From Anseranas semipalmata (lineage: Eukaryota > Chordata > Aves > Anseriformes > Anseranatidae), in NCBI GenBank assembly GCA_013399115.1, contig VXAA01003156.1, positions 857,943 to 921,942 of the forward strand: a stretch of 64,000 bases of DNA, in the 5' to 3' direction. Below, in pieces: positions 1-14,000 of the stretch (positions are counted from its first letter, which is position 1; the number at the start of each line of letters is the position of its first letter). The notes under the pieces were generated by a model. The model was not told the origin of the DNA, searched no databases, and was given only the letters and a program-made list of their open reading frames with translations. Made by a program: the position numbers and the translations under genes.

Positions 1-3000
1 ACCGGTATCTTAATTGCTGCCTGGTGTCCTCTCCCGGTCAGCATGCCTGGATTATTATTTGGTAGTCCCAGCTGGTGGCCATGGGCCACTAGGGCTAACA
101 AGAATGCAGGCACATCTGGTCTGGGTCACATCCCTGCATAATTTAGTTTGTGAAAATTTCCGATGGCTTCCAGTATGTGGTGGAAAGGATATAGCAGTTA
201 AAAAGTATCTTTCATTATCATAGACTAATTAGGGCTGTCCTAACTTCCTGAGGGAATATGTGGTAATACCCAGTAGTTACAGAAGATTGAAATCGGGCAG
301 GAGTTATAAGGCTGAGGAGGAGAAAATGTGCCTGTTTCTGCTCCTCTGTCCTTTAGCTCCTTCTTATACCTTAATGAAATGTAAACTGGTTGAAAAGCAA
401 AGCTGGGAAAAATGGGAAAACATTCTCCGTTCTTCAGAGTGTATACTCAGCCCCTAACGGAGGCTAGAAGTGTTTTCTTTCTCACTGTGGAAGTACGATT
501 ACATGGCAGCCTTGCTCTTTAAAATCTGGATAATTTTTTTCCTCCTTTTCTTCTCCTTCATTTTTGTTTTATTTCTCACTTGAGCTGCTGAGGCTGGTGC
601 TATTTTGCCTGCATCTCTGGAGTGACAACAGGCTTTGCATTTGTGAGCTCCTAATCGGAAGCGATGACAAGCCCTTGAACAGAGCACCATTGCCCTTGTC
701 CTCATGAAATATTTTATCCTCTCTGATATCGTTGGACGTGCAACTGTAATAAAGACCAGTTTCTGCCACTGGACATGTGTAGAAGCTGATCCCTGTTATC
801 TTTGTGCAGGAACACCTCACAGTGACATCTGTGGCTGTGCTGAACATAATCTCCTCCATTTCATGGGAATAAGATGATGCTTGTGCATTATTAAAAGAGG
901 CTAACAAGTTTCCTGGGGAGAGGTTGTGAAGTGCAGTATATAACAGTATTTATGTAATTAACTCCTTGGGATTTTAATGAAAAATGCTGCTATTTTGCAA
1001 CCATAATTTTCATTTTCTGTCAGCCTCAGGGTAACAAGAAGACTGTAAATAGCACAGGGGCCTTAAGCTATTGTCTCTGATAGGAAAGGTGGACAATGTT
1101 GCTGTCTTGAAGTGATGATAAGCTGGGATCTAATCAAGATTTTAGTGTATAATCACAAGGATTTAGTGTTTTGTCATCACAGAGTCTTTCCAAGGATGAG
1201 GTATAGTATGACACCCCCCCCCCCTTTTTTTTTTTTAGAATAGTTAGAGGAGATGCAGAAAACAAGCAGCAAGAGCTGAAACAAAATATGCATATTGCCT
1301 CTAGCTTCCCACTGCACCCCCTTTCATGGGGAGTTAGGTCAGGTGCCCGGTCAGACACTAGGCACTCCAGATGTACCAACTTCTTGAGTGATCACTTACA
1401 TTTCAGCCCAGACCGCTGGCTTTCTGTGAGCTGGCTGTGGCTATGTTGCTGTCAATACCCGAGCTAGCAAGGCAAAGGGTTGCAATGATGACTGAAGAGT
1501 ATATGTACCTACAACTCCCTCTCATTTGGTCTTCAGAAATATGATCTCTGGGAATGTTATCCCCCTGTGCTGAGGGAGTTGTAGCCCCTCCTGAATGCCC
1601 TGTCCCTTTGTATGGGGCATGATTTGTCCTTTCCATAATAGGTTGTGCTGAACTTAGTGCCCTCAACCTGACTTAGTTTAGTGCTACTGTAAAACAAACA
1701 AATGCTCTCGCCCTCAAAAAATCCCCATAAAAACCCAAGCCCACCAAAAGTATAAGTTTCTCCGATGCCCGAGGTCTAGCAAAATCATCTCCATTCTGTA
1801 GCTTGTCTCTGGTGCAGGACCCCCAGCCCTCTCCAGGGACCTGAACACAATGTCTCTTCCTACTGTGCTGTTCTCAACCACAGTAGGATTTATGTATGGG
1901 GAAGCTAACACAAGCTGTGATGGTATACTTGACATTCACTAAGTTTGCAGTTGTCTTTTACAAGAGCTCTGGTACGTGGCTTCATTTCAGAAGAGAGCAA
2001 GGGAAGCTGAGGGGAATAGCTGGAGAGCTGTTGGTGGACCAAGAAGGTAGTCACCACTACCTGCAAATGGGCTGCGTGGGCCACAGGCTGACAGGGCCAG
2101 AGCAGCCAGCTTAGGAGGGCCGCTGTCGGGTAGAAGATAAACTGGGGAGGTCTCTGTCGGTGGAGGGTGGTATTAAGTCCTAAGCAGACTTGTCCATGGA
2201 ATCTTTACATGTCTTATAGTATGCCTTGTACAATCATTATTTTATCTTCTCTGCATTTCACATGCTCTGTGTGGTTTAGTCCGGGATGTTTTTCCTTCGG
2301 ACCAAATTTTCAGGAGGTCATCTGCCAGATGGTGACAATGGAGAGTACAGGCTGAACAAGGCCATCTGAAGGACTCCGGGGGTTTAGCTAAGACCTTCCT
2401 GGAGACATTCTATTTCTTGACAAAGTTCTGCCTCTCTCGTGTCCCCGAAAGTGTGCAGGAGTGTGGTCTTGTCATATGATGATAGGTCTGTTTTCCTTGA
2501 GTTGCAGCTATCTTACTGCAGCTTCAGAACAACTCAGATCCTTTTGGTTCCAAGACAATTTCTGGGAGAGTTTCTCAAGTCAATGACTTACTATCTCTTG
2601 CCCTGTTGCCTTCTCCCACAGAGCAGAAGTATTCTAGTGACCTCAAAGCTAATGCACTCCAGCATCTCTGGATGGAAACAGGGACATTTTGGCAATGCAG
2701 TTTTGGAGCATTATTCTGCTTTCATTCCCAACATCTTTGGGGATGCTTCTAGCAGAAATCATGAATTTAGAAGCACCTGCTGGAAGCTGACTCCTCCAGA
2801 CACATCAGAGAGACAAATTTTGCTCTTTATACCATGGTACCCCCAGTGAAGTCAAAGCAGATTTCTGTCTGTACATAAAGGGAAAGCATGTCGTCATCTG
2901 GCTAATTATGAACCTTTATCTGTACTGCCTTAATCAGACCACTGAAGTTCATGTTTATTTATTAAACTGTCTCATGGTCTATGGCAACGTCTGTATGTCA

Positions 3001-3459
3001 GAAGGTTTAGGAACAAGTTTCACTGTGGCATTTCACATCTGAAACTTTCAAAAATTCTTCTATAGTGAAAAAATATTTGGCTTATTCCCCTACGTTACTG
3101 TAGTCTTTCCTTCCCAAATCTCCTTTGGATGTGATTATTTATTTGCCACCAGTTCTTGCTCATACAAATAAGCTTTCTGAGCTGAATATGCCAGTGTTGT
3201 GAGTATGAGGTTGTCTGCATTATCCTGGGATATAATTCACAGGGTTTGTTAAAAGTGACAAATAGTTGGCTCTGCGCTTAGATGGACAAAGAAATGTGTC
3301 AGTTCTTGACATCAGTACATTTCCATTGCGTGGGGTCAAATCTGCAAGTTTAAGGTCTGGATTGTGTAATCTGGACAGTACTCCTGTGGTACATTTGTAC
3401 TGAGGATTGTTTTACCTGCACAGTTTAAGGAATTAGACTAGTTACAGTGCCTCACATAT
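1..3459. other. Non-coding stretch, no gene seen
   Basis: I see no convincing exon here. The longest open frame is on the + strand at 2439-2849 (136 codons). It resembles no family I know, has no consistent coding-type codon use and no good pair of flanking splice sites, so I read it as chance. The only clear structure is a C-run/T-run junction near 1214-1236, listed separately. Otherwise the sequence is ordinary AT-rich intronic or intergenic DNA. Confidence 0.7.
1214..1236 (+). repeat. C11-T12 homopolymer junction
   Basis: Eleven C are followed directly by twelve T, then AG. The all-pyrimidine tract is a low-complexity repeat that is prone to length polymorphism and sequencing error. The trailing AG makes it look like a splice acceptor, but I see no matching exon or donor downstream. 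A similar T-then-C junction occurs at 62412-62434. Confidence 0.9.
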
Positions 3460-3740
3460 CAAAAATATTGCGTCTCATTCTTAATGACACTAGTGTAAAT
3501 CTGGAGTAATACTACTTAAAGTGAAGGTGTTGGATCCAGTGTAATGAAGATCAGAAGCTTTTACAGAATCTATAACTGAGAGAAACTCAGGTATCCGAGG
3601 GCTTGAAATTCCGGTGTTGGCACATAAAAGCAGAAGGAAGAGAAGTAAAATTATGCTTTAGTGTTGGTATTATGGCATTACACTATAAACTGGTGTAACG
3701 CCATTAGCTTGAGAAGATGCTTTCACTGTACCAGTTGAGG
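3460..3740. repeat. Decayed ancient amniote interspersed repeat (suspected)
   Basis: Two parts resemble an old amniote repeat in which phrases such as 'gtgtaaatctggagtaa' and 'ctggtgtaacgccatt' recur in both orientations around a 'gacttcaatgg' core. Here they are at about 3491-3512 and 3690-3708, in a partly palindromic arrangement. The match is from memory of reptile and bird sequence and is heavily diverged, so the family name is left open and the boundaries are approximate. Confidence 0.4.
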
Positions 3741-6700
3741 ATCTGGTCTTTTGAGCCTATATATACTCTAATTAATGCTGTTAATATCATAATAGGTCAT
3801 CTTAATTACTTCTAAAAATGTTCTCTTCGTTTTCCAGATGGTGCCCTGGATATGATGGGAACTTGCCCACTCAATTTTGCCTTCCATGGGATGATAACAA
3901 TCTGTTTATAAGAGGTTTAAAATCCTCTCTTCCTACATTCATGTTCTGCTTTGGCCTTGTTTATTCACAACTGAATGCCTCTGATTATTTTAGCTGTCAT
4001 GTGCTCAGTATTTGATGCTTTGCATAGCAGAACTGGAATAAACTGCCTGTGCTATAAGATGTTCAGTGTATACTTAAGACAATGACCATTTAGCTATCTT
4101 ATTTCCTTAGCAATATGTTAAAGATTAATCATAGAGAGTGATGTAAGCCAAGAAAAAGAGGAAATAGATCAGAAATTACATATTTCTCTTCATGGTGTTT
4201 GCTTGGACTTAATATTTTGGTAACTTGGTGCAGAATTCACAACAGCCGCAGAGACTTGTTCTGTGTACTTAAATCCGGATGAGCAGTGACAGAGCAATTC
4301 CCAGATATGCACGGCTAAATTTGCTGAGCCCGTTTCTCGGTCTTTGATTAGACTGTAGTAAGCAGTCTAATGCTTAATACCAGTGGCAGGCGTGGATGTG
4401 TTTCCCTTGGGGGTTAGAGGGATGGCTGCTCATTCGATAAACCCAGACAGCGGCCAATGATTTGGTGTAGTGTTGACTTCTAAGCAGCTCAACACCAGCC
4501 TCCTTAATGTAGGGGAGAAGGCTGGTGGAGTCTCCATGCGAGAGCGCTTCTGCTTTTTGAGTTTAGCAGCACTGGGGGAACAAAAAGGCTTTTAAAGCAC
4601 ATAGGGATAGTGTTTTGCTCTTAAGTACTCCTAAGTACAATTGTATTCTTAAATTTTTTTGCCATTGGAATTTGTTTTTTAACTGTTTTGATTGTCATAT
4701 TTGCAATTTTATGAGAAACATTTTGTAGCCTAATTTTTATGTCAAAACTCAAGAGGAATGGCTTCAATGCCAAAATGTAAAAACAAAACAAAACAGAACA
4801 CTAAGCCTTATTGCCTTTGTTGAAAGGACTTTATATGGTCTCTCCTTCCTTCATCCAGAAAAGCGGCTATAGGCACTGCTGCGAGATGCCTCGTCAGTCA
4901 TGATTCACTCCTGCAGGTGATTTACTAATCCCACCGTAGATGTGAGAGCTGGGAATGGTTTCTGCTGTCTTTCTCTCTGAAAGCTAGCTGCTTATAATCT
5001 GAACGCTAGGCATTTAAACCTCCACCCTGGGTGGAGGAGACATCTGGGAGGAATCTCTGAAGCTCAGGGAGCTCTGGCTGGCCCACATGCAGCCTAACAC
5101 AGCTCTTCAGAAAAGGTTACCTGGTCACTGCGCAGGGGAGTAGACCTTTGCCAGGCTATGTTTCTCAATGGTTATGCCTTGGCTGAGTAAATAGGGCCTT
5201 TGAGCAAGGCCCAGATTTGACAACCAAAACAGTGCTTTTCGTGCTTCAGGCTCAGACATGAATTGAAGTCCTCAAACTCGCATCTGAGAAGATGTCAGCA
5301 AATCAGTCTTGTTCCTACAGGAATGGGTGTTGTCTTCTGTGCTATTGTAGTACTTCATGTATCCTCTGTACCTCTTTGGTTGTATATATGTTTTCAGTTA
5401 CTTTCTAGGATGTATTTCTCATTGCTTGGTCCTTTATACATCAGCACGAAGAGAAGATTAAATTCTGCCGTTCTGATCGGGTGTTGTTTTACACTCATCT
5501 TGCTCCCACAGGGGCAATTGGGTATTCTGCTCACACAGTTGGTTGCCATTGTACCAAGGGATATGTAACTTCCTCTTTTACCTAAAGGCAAAATTATTTT
5601 CTTACTGCATTGCTTCTGGTACTTTGGCTTTAGGTATAGATGTTTGGTGACAGAGCACATGTTTGGAACTGCTGGAATAGAAACAGTAAATAATTTGTAG
5701 CAGTTTTGTTCCCAATGATTAATCTTTCTCAGGTGTTAAACTGTTTCTTAGTTAACTTTAATTACATATAGTCTTTCTATATGATGATTCAATTGTTTGT
5801 ATTGTGATTGTCTCAGTCATGAGTCAAGGTCTTCTACTTCCAGGATTTCCACAAATGCAAAACAAACAGACTGTATTACACCTAAAGAAGATCTTAGACC
5901 TGCTTTGACCTATCCTACTTTTCATGTAGAACTAATGTGAAATTACTATTAAGTACAGTTCCATTGGTTTTGAAAGTGGATTTTCGTGCTAGCATTGCAG
6001 AGTCGAAGAATGCATAAAGTCTGTCTTCTGTGCCACTATTCAGTATTGCAGCCGGAGATGGGGAGGCCATATGCAATGTACTGTCCCCTGGTGACACAAA
6101 AGATTTCATTTGGCTGGGGGCTGCCTCAAGCCACCACAGGTGGTGTTCTTTCATTTACAATAGCTCCCTTTAAAATATAAATGACTGCATTTATAACATC
6201 AGCTCCTTTTCTCTCTTTGGAATACCCCAGCTCAAGTTACATTACACATAACAAATGTTCTCACTCCCTTGAGAATCAGTTTAATTACTGATATAGGTGG
6301 GTAAAGGATATATTGTGTCCGAGATATTAATTTTACCGTGCTTTAATTAATAGGTCAAGTGTGAAAGGCTGCAGAACACCTTCCATTTAAAGATGCTGAA
6401 CAGAATGGTGGAAGGATAGAAGGCTCTGACACTGAGGTTTTACTGTCTGCAGGAGTATTGGCTTTCCTTCTGCATCTCATTACAATGAAGTTTGCATCTG
6501 GAAAACACTTGCCATCTTTTATTCAGTCATCATGTTTTCTGACGTTAAAGGCTTTTAAGTCCAGAGTCATCTAAGCACCAAAATGATGTGGCTCTTGCCT
6601 TTCAAAGGTGATGGCCGCTCCTCGGTACCGCTGGTTCCTATTAGAGCTGTCAGCACCACGTCCTCTCGACCAGCGTGTCTGAAGAACGGGGCTACGATGG

Positions 6701-7841
6701 TCCCACACCCCTCTGTTCCTGCAGTGGGGCACGAGGGAGGATGTGAAGTGAGTGTCCACCAGAGGGTACCAGGTGCTGCCATCTCTCAACACCCAGTTGT
6801 TTCTTCCTTATGGCTTACTGTGAGTGTGGGTGGATTCCTTTCAGCATTTAATTTGAAAGTCTTGTTTCTTGCTAACTCAAAAATCAAGGAAATGGACTTG
6901 GAAAACATTCAGGAAGAAAGAAGTAAAAAATGGGTAGGCAGAAGGAAGGAATGTCTCATAACAAGATTACAGAAAACTAGACAGTAAGAATGCCTTGCAA
7001 CAGGGGGGCCAGGACATCATCAACTGAGCTTGTTTTGCTTGCCTTGGAAGCTGTAGCAGCCATAGATAGGTGGCTATAGATAGGAACAGATGTTCACTGG
7101 TCAGCAATTGAAGGTTTTCTCAAAATTAACCTGTTACATGTTCAGCAGGACTAAGTGATGAAGTAAAGCCATACTGTTACTCTCCAAATATCTGTAGAGA
7201 GGAGATATGATGATTTTTATTTATGTCTTTTTTCATCATTTATTGTCCATGTGAATTGCTGACGTAAAATGTACTTGTGATGTACAGAAAGTTTCTTTAC
7301 AGGAACTTTTTTCCTCTTTCTTGTATTTTCTGCAGCTGTTTTCTGTTTTCTGTGAATAGCGGTCATTCTCCTTTTTACTTTTAAAGGAGAGTAACAGTTC
7401 AGCTATGCCACTGCCTTCCTCTGCATCCCTGGAGGAAAACTGGTGTAATACTGGAAAAACACAGAGTTAAATATTAACATGTACTACTGAATGTTCTCAC
7501 TGAAAAAATCAGGAACACTTCCAAGTAGTGAAAGCAGACTTTCCTTTCCTGTAGTTAAGTTTCGTTGCTTAACTTTCAAAACTACAGCTTGCTTTGTCAT
7601 TATTTTAACATGGTTAAACATTAAAAGTCAGGAGTCTTCAGTTTCTTAAGTGCTCTGACCTGGGCTGCTTCTCCTTTCCAGGTGATAGACTTAGGGGAAG
7701 AATCTCATGCAGAGAATTAATGCTGAAACACATGTAGCCATCCCCTTTCATATTAGCTGAAGACTTGACTTGTACTTTTGACAAATCTAAGAAGAAATAT
7801 CACCCTCTTAACAAATCCCTTGTCTGGCTTAACTCTGTTTG

Positions 7842-7884
7842 CTTTTTTCTTTTCCTTCTTTCTTTCTTTCTTTTTTTTTTTTTT
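7842..7884 (+). repeat. T/C-rich simple repeat (TTTC-type)
   Basis: A pyrimidine tract made of short TTTC-like units ends in a run of about 15 T and is followed by 'aaactggcag'. It is a degenerate microsatellite with no associated gene. Confidence 0.85.
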
Positions 7885-9258
7885 AAACTGGCAGAAGCAA
7901 GATTTTATATTAGATGCTCTTTTTGAACTTGCATTGGAATCTTTCATCATTAACAGAGTTTCTAACTTTTAATGGCAAAATGTGCTGTTAAAGTGCATGA
8001 ACTAGAGGGAATCTATTGTGCTTTCAGAGAGGTTTTTATTTGTTTTTAATCTAATTCAAGAAATGCAGTTCTGTAAAACCAGTAATTATTTCCCTCAATA
8101 ATTCGTAATTTGCCAAAAATTCAACCCCTCACATGGAAAGCCCAGGAGAGTAACACATATTACCCATTGTGCACTTACTTCTCATCATCTCTTCTAACTT
8201 TTAAATGTAGGAAGCAAAATGATTTTAGCTAGACAAAACTGTGGGTACTCCCTAGGACAGGGATTTTGTAATCCTGCTCTGTGTTAACTATAGCAAAGTA
8301 CCATCCCTAACCATGGCTGTAAATGTGCTCTGAGCAAATGCCCCCTTTTCTTCTGCTGACTTGAAATGTCCCTGCCAGTCTCTGCTGAGATTTAGAAAAA
8401 GGTGCACAAAAGGTGTTTTTTGTTTTTTTTTTCACTCTTAACACTGTGATATATTCAAAAGACATATTTATTCTGCCTTCCTGATTGTCTTAGGCATCAA
8501 GACTTCCACCTCCATGCACTGGGAATCCCTGCAAAAGTTCTGATCTTTGCAGAGCAGCTCAGATATCAGCTTTGGTGAATCAGGAGATGTAAAGCCTATG
8601 ACCCTGAACTGGAAGGACTAGATTGGTTAATATAGTATTTCTGGTATGGTTGAAGCTTTTTATATATTGAAGCTTTTGTCTGTATATGTATAAATGATGC
8701 ATGGTGATATGGGAGTTAATCCTTCAGAAAGAAAATAATGTTTTTTGTTTTAATTCTGATTACTTGCACAGTAGCATCACAAAGCAGGAAAGGTTTTGGC
8801 ATTTGTATGAGGCACGTGGTTCGGCCCACAAACAGCCAATAAGATAAGTCAATAAAAACAAGCCATGCAAGGCATGAATTGCTTAGAGGTGAAGAGACCT
8901 ATTAGGCTATCTAGACCTCCTGCATGCCAGCGAAGAATTGTTTCATTTGGATTTGCATTAGAGGACAGAAGAATAGCTGAGTGAAACATAGGATAACATT
9001 TTCCGTGTGATAGGGTGGAAGCCCCTCTGTGCTTCAGTTTTTTACATTTGCATCTACCTTTGAACCTTATAAGCAGCAATAGCCAACAGATTTTTCTTTC
9101 CAGGCTCTTTGATGTAAAGTATAACAACAGGCTGAAGAGGAGAGTTCTGATTGCACAGATGTGCAATTTTGCTCTGTTGTGATTTTTTTTTCTCATGGAA
9201 GGAGAAAAAGAAGAAAAGGCAAAAATCTGTGAGTATGGGTATCTATGAGAGTGCAAGT

Positions 9259-9288
9259 AAGTGTGTGCGTGTGTGCGTGTGTTTGTTT
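9259..9288 (+). repeat. Short imperfect (TG)n microsatellite
   Basis: Alternating GTGTGCGTGTG units interrupted by C give an imperfect TG dinucleotide repeat of about 30 bases. There is no sign of function. Confidence 0.7.
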
Positions 9289-11029
9289 GGCAGAGATCTG
9301 TCCGTGTTATACCAATTGCAAGAACAAAATGGCTACTCTCTGCCTGACCATAGGGAAGGAATTTTACAAAGGCAACTCATTGCAAAGAGAACAAAGGCCT
9401 CACTGCGTTGTGGCTGTGTGCAGCACACTGTTAATGCAGAACAAGCTACCATTTCCTATTAAAGTAGTGCCTCACATTCATGAAAGGCTGTAATGCAAAG
9501 TGATTTAACTTACTGGAAGCTGATGCATCTAGTTCTGGCACAGACATATGAGGTCTCTGTGGTCAAAAAGGCAGACAAACGTGTTGGTGCTGGTGTTTTA
9601 AGCAGCTTCATCTGGTGACTGGACAGGGAATTGCAGGCACATTTGTTTCATTGCATTAATTTCTTGCATTATTCCCCTTTTGTCTGTTATTGTTTCTTTA
9701 CCAGTATCTGTATTTGAATAGAAAAAGAATTCTGTGTTAAATTATGTGCATGTCCCGCTTCTTTCCAGGCCTGACATGTTTATATATACAAAGAATTATG
9801 GATGAATTAAAGAGGACCAAAGAAGCTCAGAGATTCTTTGGAAAAGCTTGTCAGATTTTTAATTAATGGGCATGTAGCAGAGGGAGTGAAATCTGTTGCT
9901 TAATACCATAATAGGCAGTGCAGTGCTTCTGCTTCTCTCTGTCATCCTTAACAGACGGATTTATTTTTGGTAATGAGACATTTATCTCCTTTGCATCTAT
10001 TAAAAGCCAATTCCAGTGTCAGAAATCAGTTGGAAATAACATGAAAAATTTTAATGGTGAAATGTGTTTGTTTTTTTTGGATGCTTGTCAGAGCTCCATC
10101 AAATCCTGTGGATCCTTTTTCACTTTATTTTAGTACATTTTTGCCTTGCTGCAATTTGCATTTCCAGATGATTAAGGTGTTATCTTGATAGCACCAAATA
10201 TTGGTGTGAATATTTAGATTATGTAAAGAGGCTTAATAGAATTACTTGAAGGGCAGTAATTAATATACTGTCAGTGTTAAGTAAGTGTTTTTCAACATGT
10301 TTTCTATGTGTGGACCCTTAATTTTTTTTTATTAGCCCCAGATCACCTCTGTACCTGACTTAAGCCTCTTGGCAGCAGGCTTAGTGATACGAAGTGACCC
10401 AGAAGCTTATTCCAGGAAGTTTATTTTCAGAAACAGTTGAGTATTCAGACTTTCAGAACCCTTTAAAGTATTTGTGTTTCACACCAAGCATTCTCTTCAG
10501 TCTTGGTTGATAAGCATCTCATAAAGGTGACATACGACAAAATGGATTCATGCATGGAATGCTTTGAGTTTTTAGCTGATAAAGTGCTAATTATAAGTAA
10601 GAACTATGACCTGTCTGGTAACAGAACCACAGATAACAAACATTGAAAGGTTACTCTTCCGGGTGAATTATTTCGTCCAACTCCATGGGTGAAAAATCTT
10701 TTCCATGGAAGAAATTGCATCCTATGTAGAAGGGATTCTCTTCTGTACAGTACAAATCCTACAATTGTCCTTACCTACCCATTTCCTTCCATTCTTCCGT
10801 TCTTGCATAAAAGTTATTCTCCTCATTTGGCTAGTGCTGCAGCCTCTATTTCTATGTACTATAAACAATGCCACCCTTTCTTCCCCCCTATCCTCCTACA
10901 CATGCTTTTGAACAGCTCTGGTTGCTAGGATTACAGTACTCATAAGGCTGGGGGGGGNGTTCTTCTTTGCATTACTGAAGTCATTTTTTCCGAAGACGTT
11001 TGTTGTAAGACCTTTCGGCAGCAATACTG

Positions 11030-11044
11030 TTGCTGCTGCTGCTG
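11030..11044 (+). repeat. Short (TGC)n trinucleotide run
   Basis: About five TGC/CTG units lie in a row within non-coding sequence. It is short, and no open frame of interest passes through it. Confidence 0.7.
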
Positions 11045-14000
11045 TGCTCCCCAATGCTCTTCCTGGCTTTTTGTTTGAAAGGCATGGAAAGTCAGTGACT
11101 AAGCTGGAGAAAATGACTTAATTTCATTCTGTGCTGTGAGTTGAACCTTCAGTGTCTTGCCTGGGGACGAGTTTCATTTGTGATGAAAAGGGAGAAGCAC
11201 TCCAAAATGGCAGAGGCAGTGACAGTTTTCTCTTCCCTCTCCTTCCTCCCTGCTCCCCCACACTCAAGTTTTACAGACACAGATGCTGACTCTGTGATGC
11301 ATCACCTACAGTGCAGAGCTGGGCATGTTTCTCCTTCACAAGAAGGTGCGTGGAAGATGACAGCCTCCATATTACTACAAGTGGCACAGCAGCCGTCCTT
11401 TGATGTGCCAGACTAATTTTTGCAGGCAAGAATTGAAATGGTGTTGGACTTCTTGTGGGTAACAGGATGGATATACGTGCTTTTTGCTTTCTGACATGCT
11501 TCTATACAATGAGGGCACTGATTTAATTTTTTTTTTAAATTTAATTTCTGCTTTAAATACTTAATGGGTGGCAGAAGTATAGACTAGGAGGTTGAACAGA
11601 GAGTGAGTGAAAAGCTCAAAGGTCCTGGTCAAAAGCAATTAAGAAGAACTGCAAAGGTTGGTTTGAGAGGAGGCAATGAAGTGGAAGAGTTACGAATGAG
11701 ATTTCTGCATGAGATGCAGGAAAGGTTGCCCAGAATATCTCATTGTACCTCCAGCAACTTCCGTTGTCACAGCATCTTAATTCTTGGTATCCAGAATGTG
11801 TACTTTTGCTGCTCGTATTTCAATATCCAAACATTTCCACACTTGTAAGTCATTTAGAAAATTTACTTGAGCTCTAAAATAGTGCCCCAGTCAGAACATA
11901 TGTTCTGTACATTTTGTGTACTATTTAATAAAAGATAATAATTCAGATATTTTACTCTCATCTTTCTCAAGCTGTCTGGAAGCTGCATGGCTACCACATA
12001 AGCAAGTTAGACCGTTGCGCTTGCCAGAAAGGAAATGTGTGCATATTTTGCCCTCACCAGACCATTTTGCAGGGAGCAGGCAGCATCCTGGACACTGTTT
12101 CTTCAAGCTGTAAATCAGCAGTTTAAAGGCAGAATTTAATTTGCTGTTATTGCCCTTCTAGCTGTTAGGAATGTAGTTGCAATGTGTGCCTGATCCTCAG
12201 GGATATCTGTAGGAAGCATGTGTTCATGATTGAACCTAACTGAGATCTCAAAGAATTTCTCCTCTGTGGCAAACCAGTGGAAACAACAGTCCTTTGGCGC
12301 TCCAAATTAACATTAGATAAGAGTGGTTCATGTCAGAGTTGCTTATCTAATAGCAACACTAACTGTTACTGCTATTCATAATAACGTGTGCTGCAGTATA
12401 CTTAGGCATTTTGCTGTCTTCTGGCACATGGGAAGTCCGTCATTTTCCTTGAGTAATGTTCTTGGAATCAGGGTCTGTGTATCTCACTTCATGTTCTCTG
12501 TCTTTGAACTCTGTGTTTTAGCCAAAAACATCCAGGAGTTTTTCTTAAAATGAGGTCTGACTTTTTCTTGTTCGTTTGTTTGTTTCTATTTTCAGAAGCA
12601 TTTCTTTTTGAAGTGTGGCTGGGAATAGGGCATGATTTGAGTCAAAAACCTTTTTTGCAGGTTAGCAATCCACATTCAACATATTACAGGTAACTTGTAC
12701 TCAACATTTGCTCAGATAAATTAATATGGAAGAAAAAAAGTGTTGTACCTCCCTGTTTTCCGTAACAGCACTGGCATTAGAGCACGAGTAAGTCAGATTA
12801 TGACTTGAGTAGGCTTGGTTAATCCCATAGTTAAAAAAAAAAAAAGACATTGGATAGGGGATTTGGTCCAAAGTAAATTTAGGATAGAAAGGAAAGATAT
12901 GGGTGTGCCTTTTTTCTTTATTAGAGTTTTTCTGTAGGGATCTTAACTTGTCACAGCACCTAAATAGGGTAGAATAGCATTACTCTACAGGCGGTAAGTG
13001 AGAAATGAAAAGCTGAATACCATGAACAGGCAGACAGCCAAGCTCAGCAGGCAGGCAAAAATGTGTCTGTTAGTGGAAGAGGCTTTAGGGTATCAGTGGT
13101 ATTGCATGACGTCTTATAGGTATACCCAACAGTGTTATGGCATGGTTGTGGGTTGCGCTATCCGGTGTGGTGGGCCTGATCTATTGAATTGTGAGGAAAA
13201 TGAGCCTCAGAACCCAAGGAGATGGGAAGAGGGGTGAGGTGTGTGTAGAGCCTTAGTCCTTGCTTCTGGGTTAACGTAACTGGTGAGGTGGTTTGGTTCC
13301 TGAGAGGGAGGAAGAGGCAGGAAAATAGATGGGGATTTTACTTGCTCCCCAAAACAACACTGTGGGAAGGGAAAAACTCCTCACTACTGGCAAGAACATG
13401 CCAACAAGTGCATGAATGTTGCAGCTGAGAAAGGAACAGCAGGACAGAAGAACGGTGGCATGCTGTTTGTCTCGTGTAGAGCAGCTCCCCAGGGGCCTGC
13501 TAGCGCACCGGGTGGCAGGTGTGAGGGCTCACCTGCCCACGCAGGCCGGGGCCCTTCCCGCTGACAGAAGGCCTGTTGGGGAGACTTTTTCTTCCTTCTG
13601 TTTCTGGACTACGGCTGTCCTGCCACAGATAAAACTTCTAGGACGAGAAAGGGAAGTTTGGATATTCAGCTGAATGAATACTTTTAACCCTATAGTGCAC
13701 TTCCCACAGGGGAGATGCTGGTGGGTGTCTTTTCCCCATACACAGGTACCTACTGGGCTACCATTTGAGAAGCAAATAAAGAAGTGCCTATTTCTATATT
13801 GCAAACTGACAGCTTTTCGCAGGGAGTATACAGAACCCTCCTCATGATCCTAGCACAATGGTGTTGCTAAACTGTGAGCTCTCCCCATCCTGAGGCTCTG
13901 TGGCAGCGGGACAGCTTGGTGCACTGGCCATGCTCGTATCATCTGCACTGGACTTGGAGAGCAGCAGTTGAAATCTGCTGCTTGCTGGCATTTCTGATCA

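Noticed and set aside
2439..2849. Plus-strand open frame of 136 codons
   Set aside because: It has no family resemblance, no coding-like codon choice and no splice support.
6583..6987. Plus-strand open frame of 134 codons
   Set aside because: The first half is overlapped by open minus frames and the second half is A-rich Lys/Glu sequence. It has no good splice sites.
8849..9256. Minus-strand open frame of 135 codons
   Set aside because: Its composition is ordinary intronic, with no domain and no splice support.
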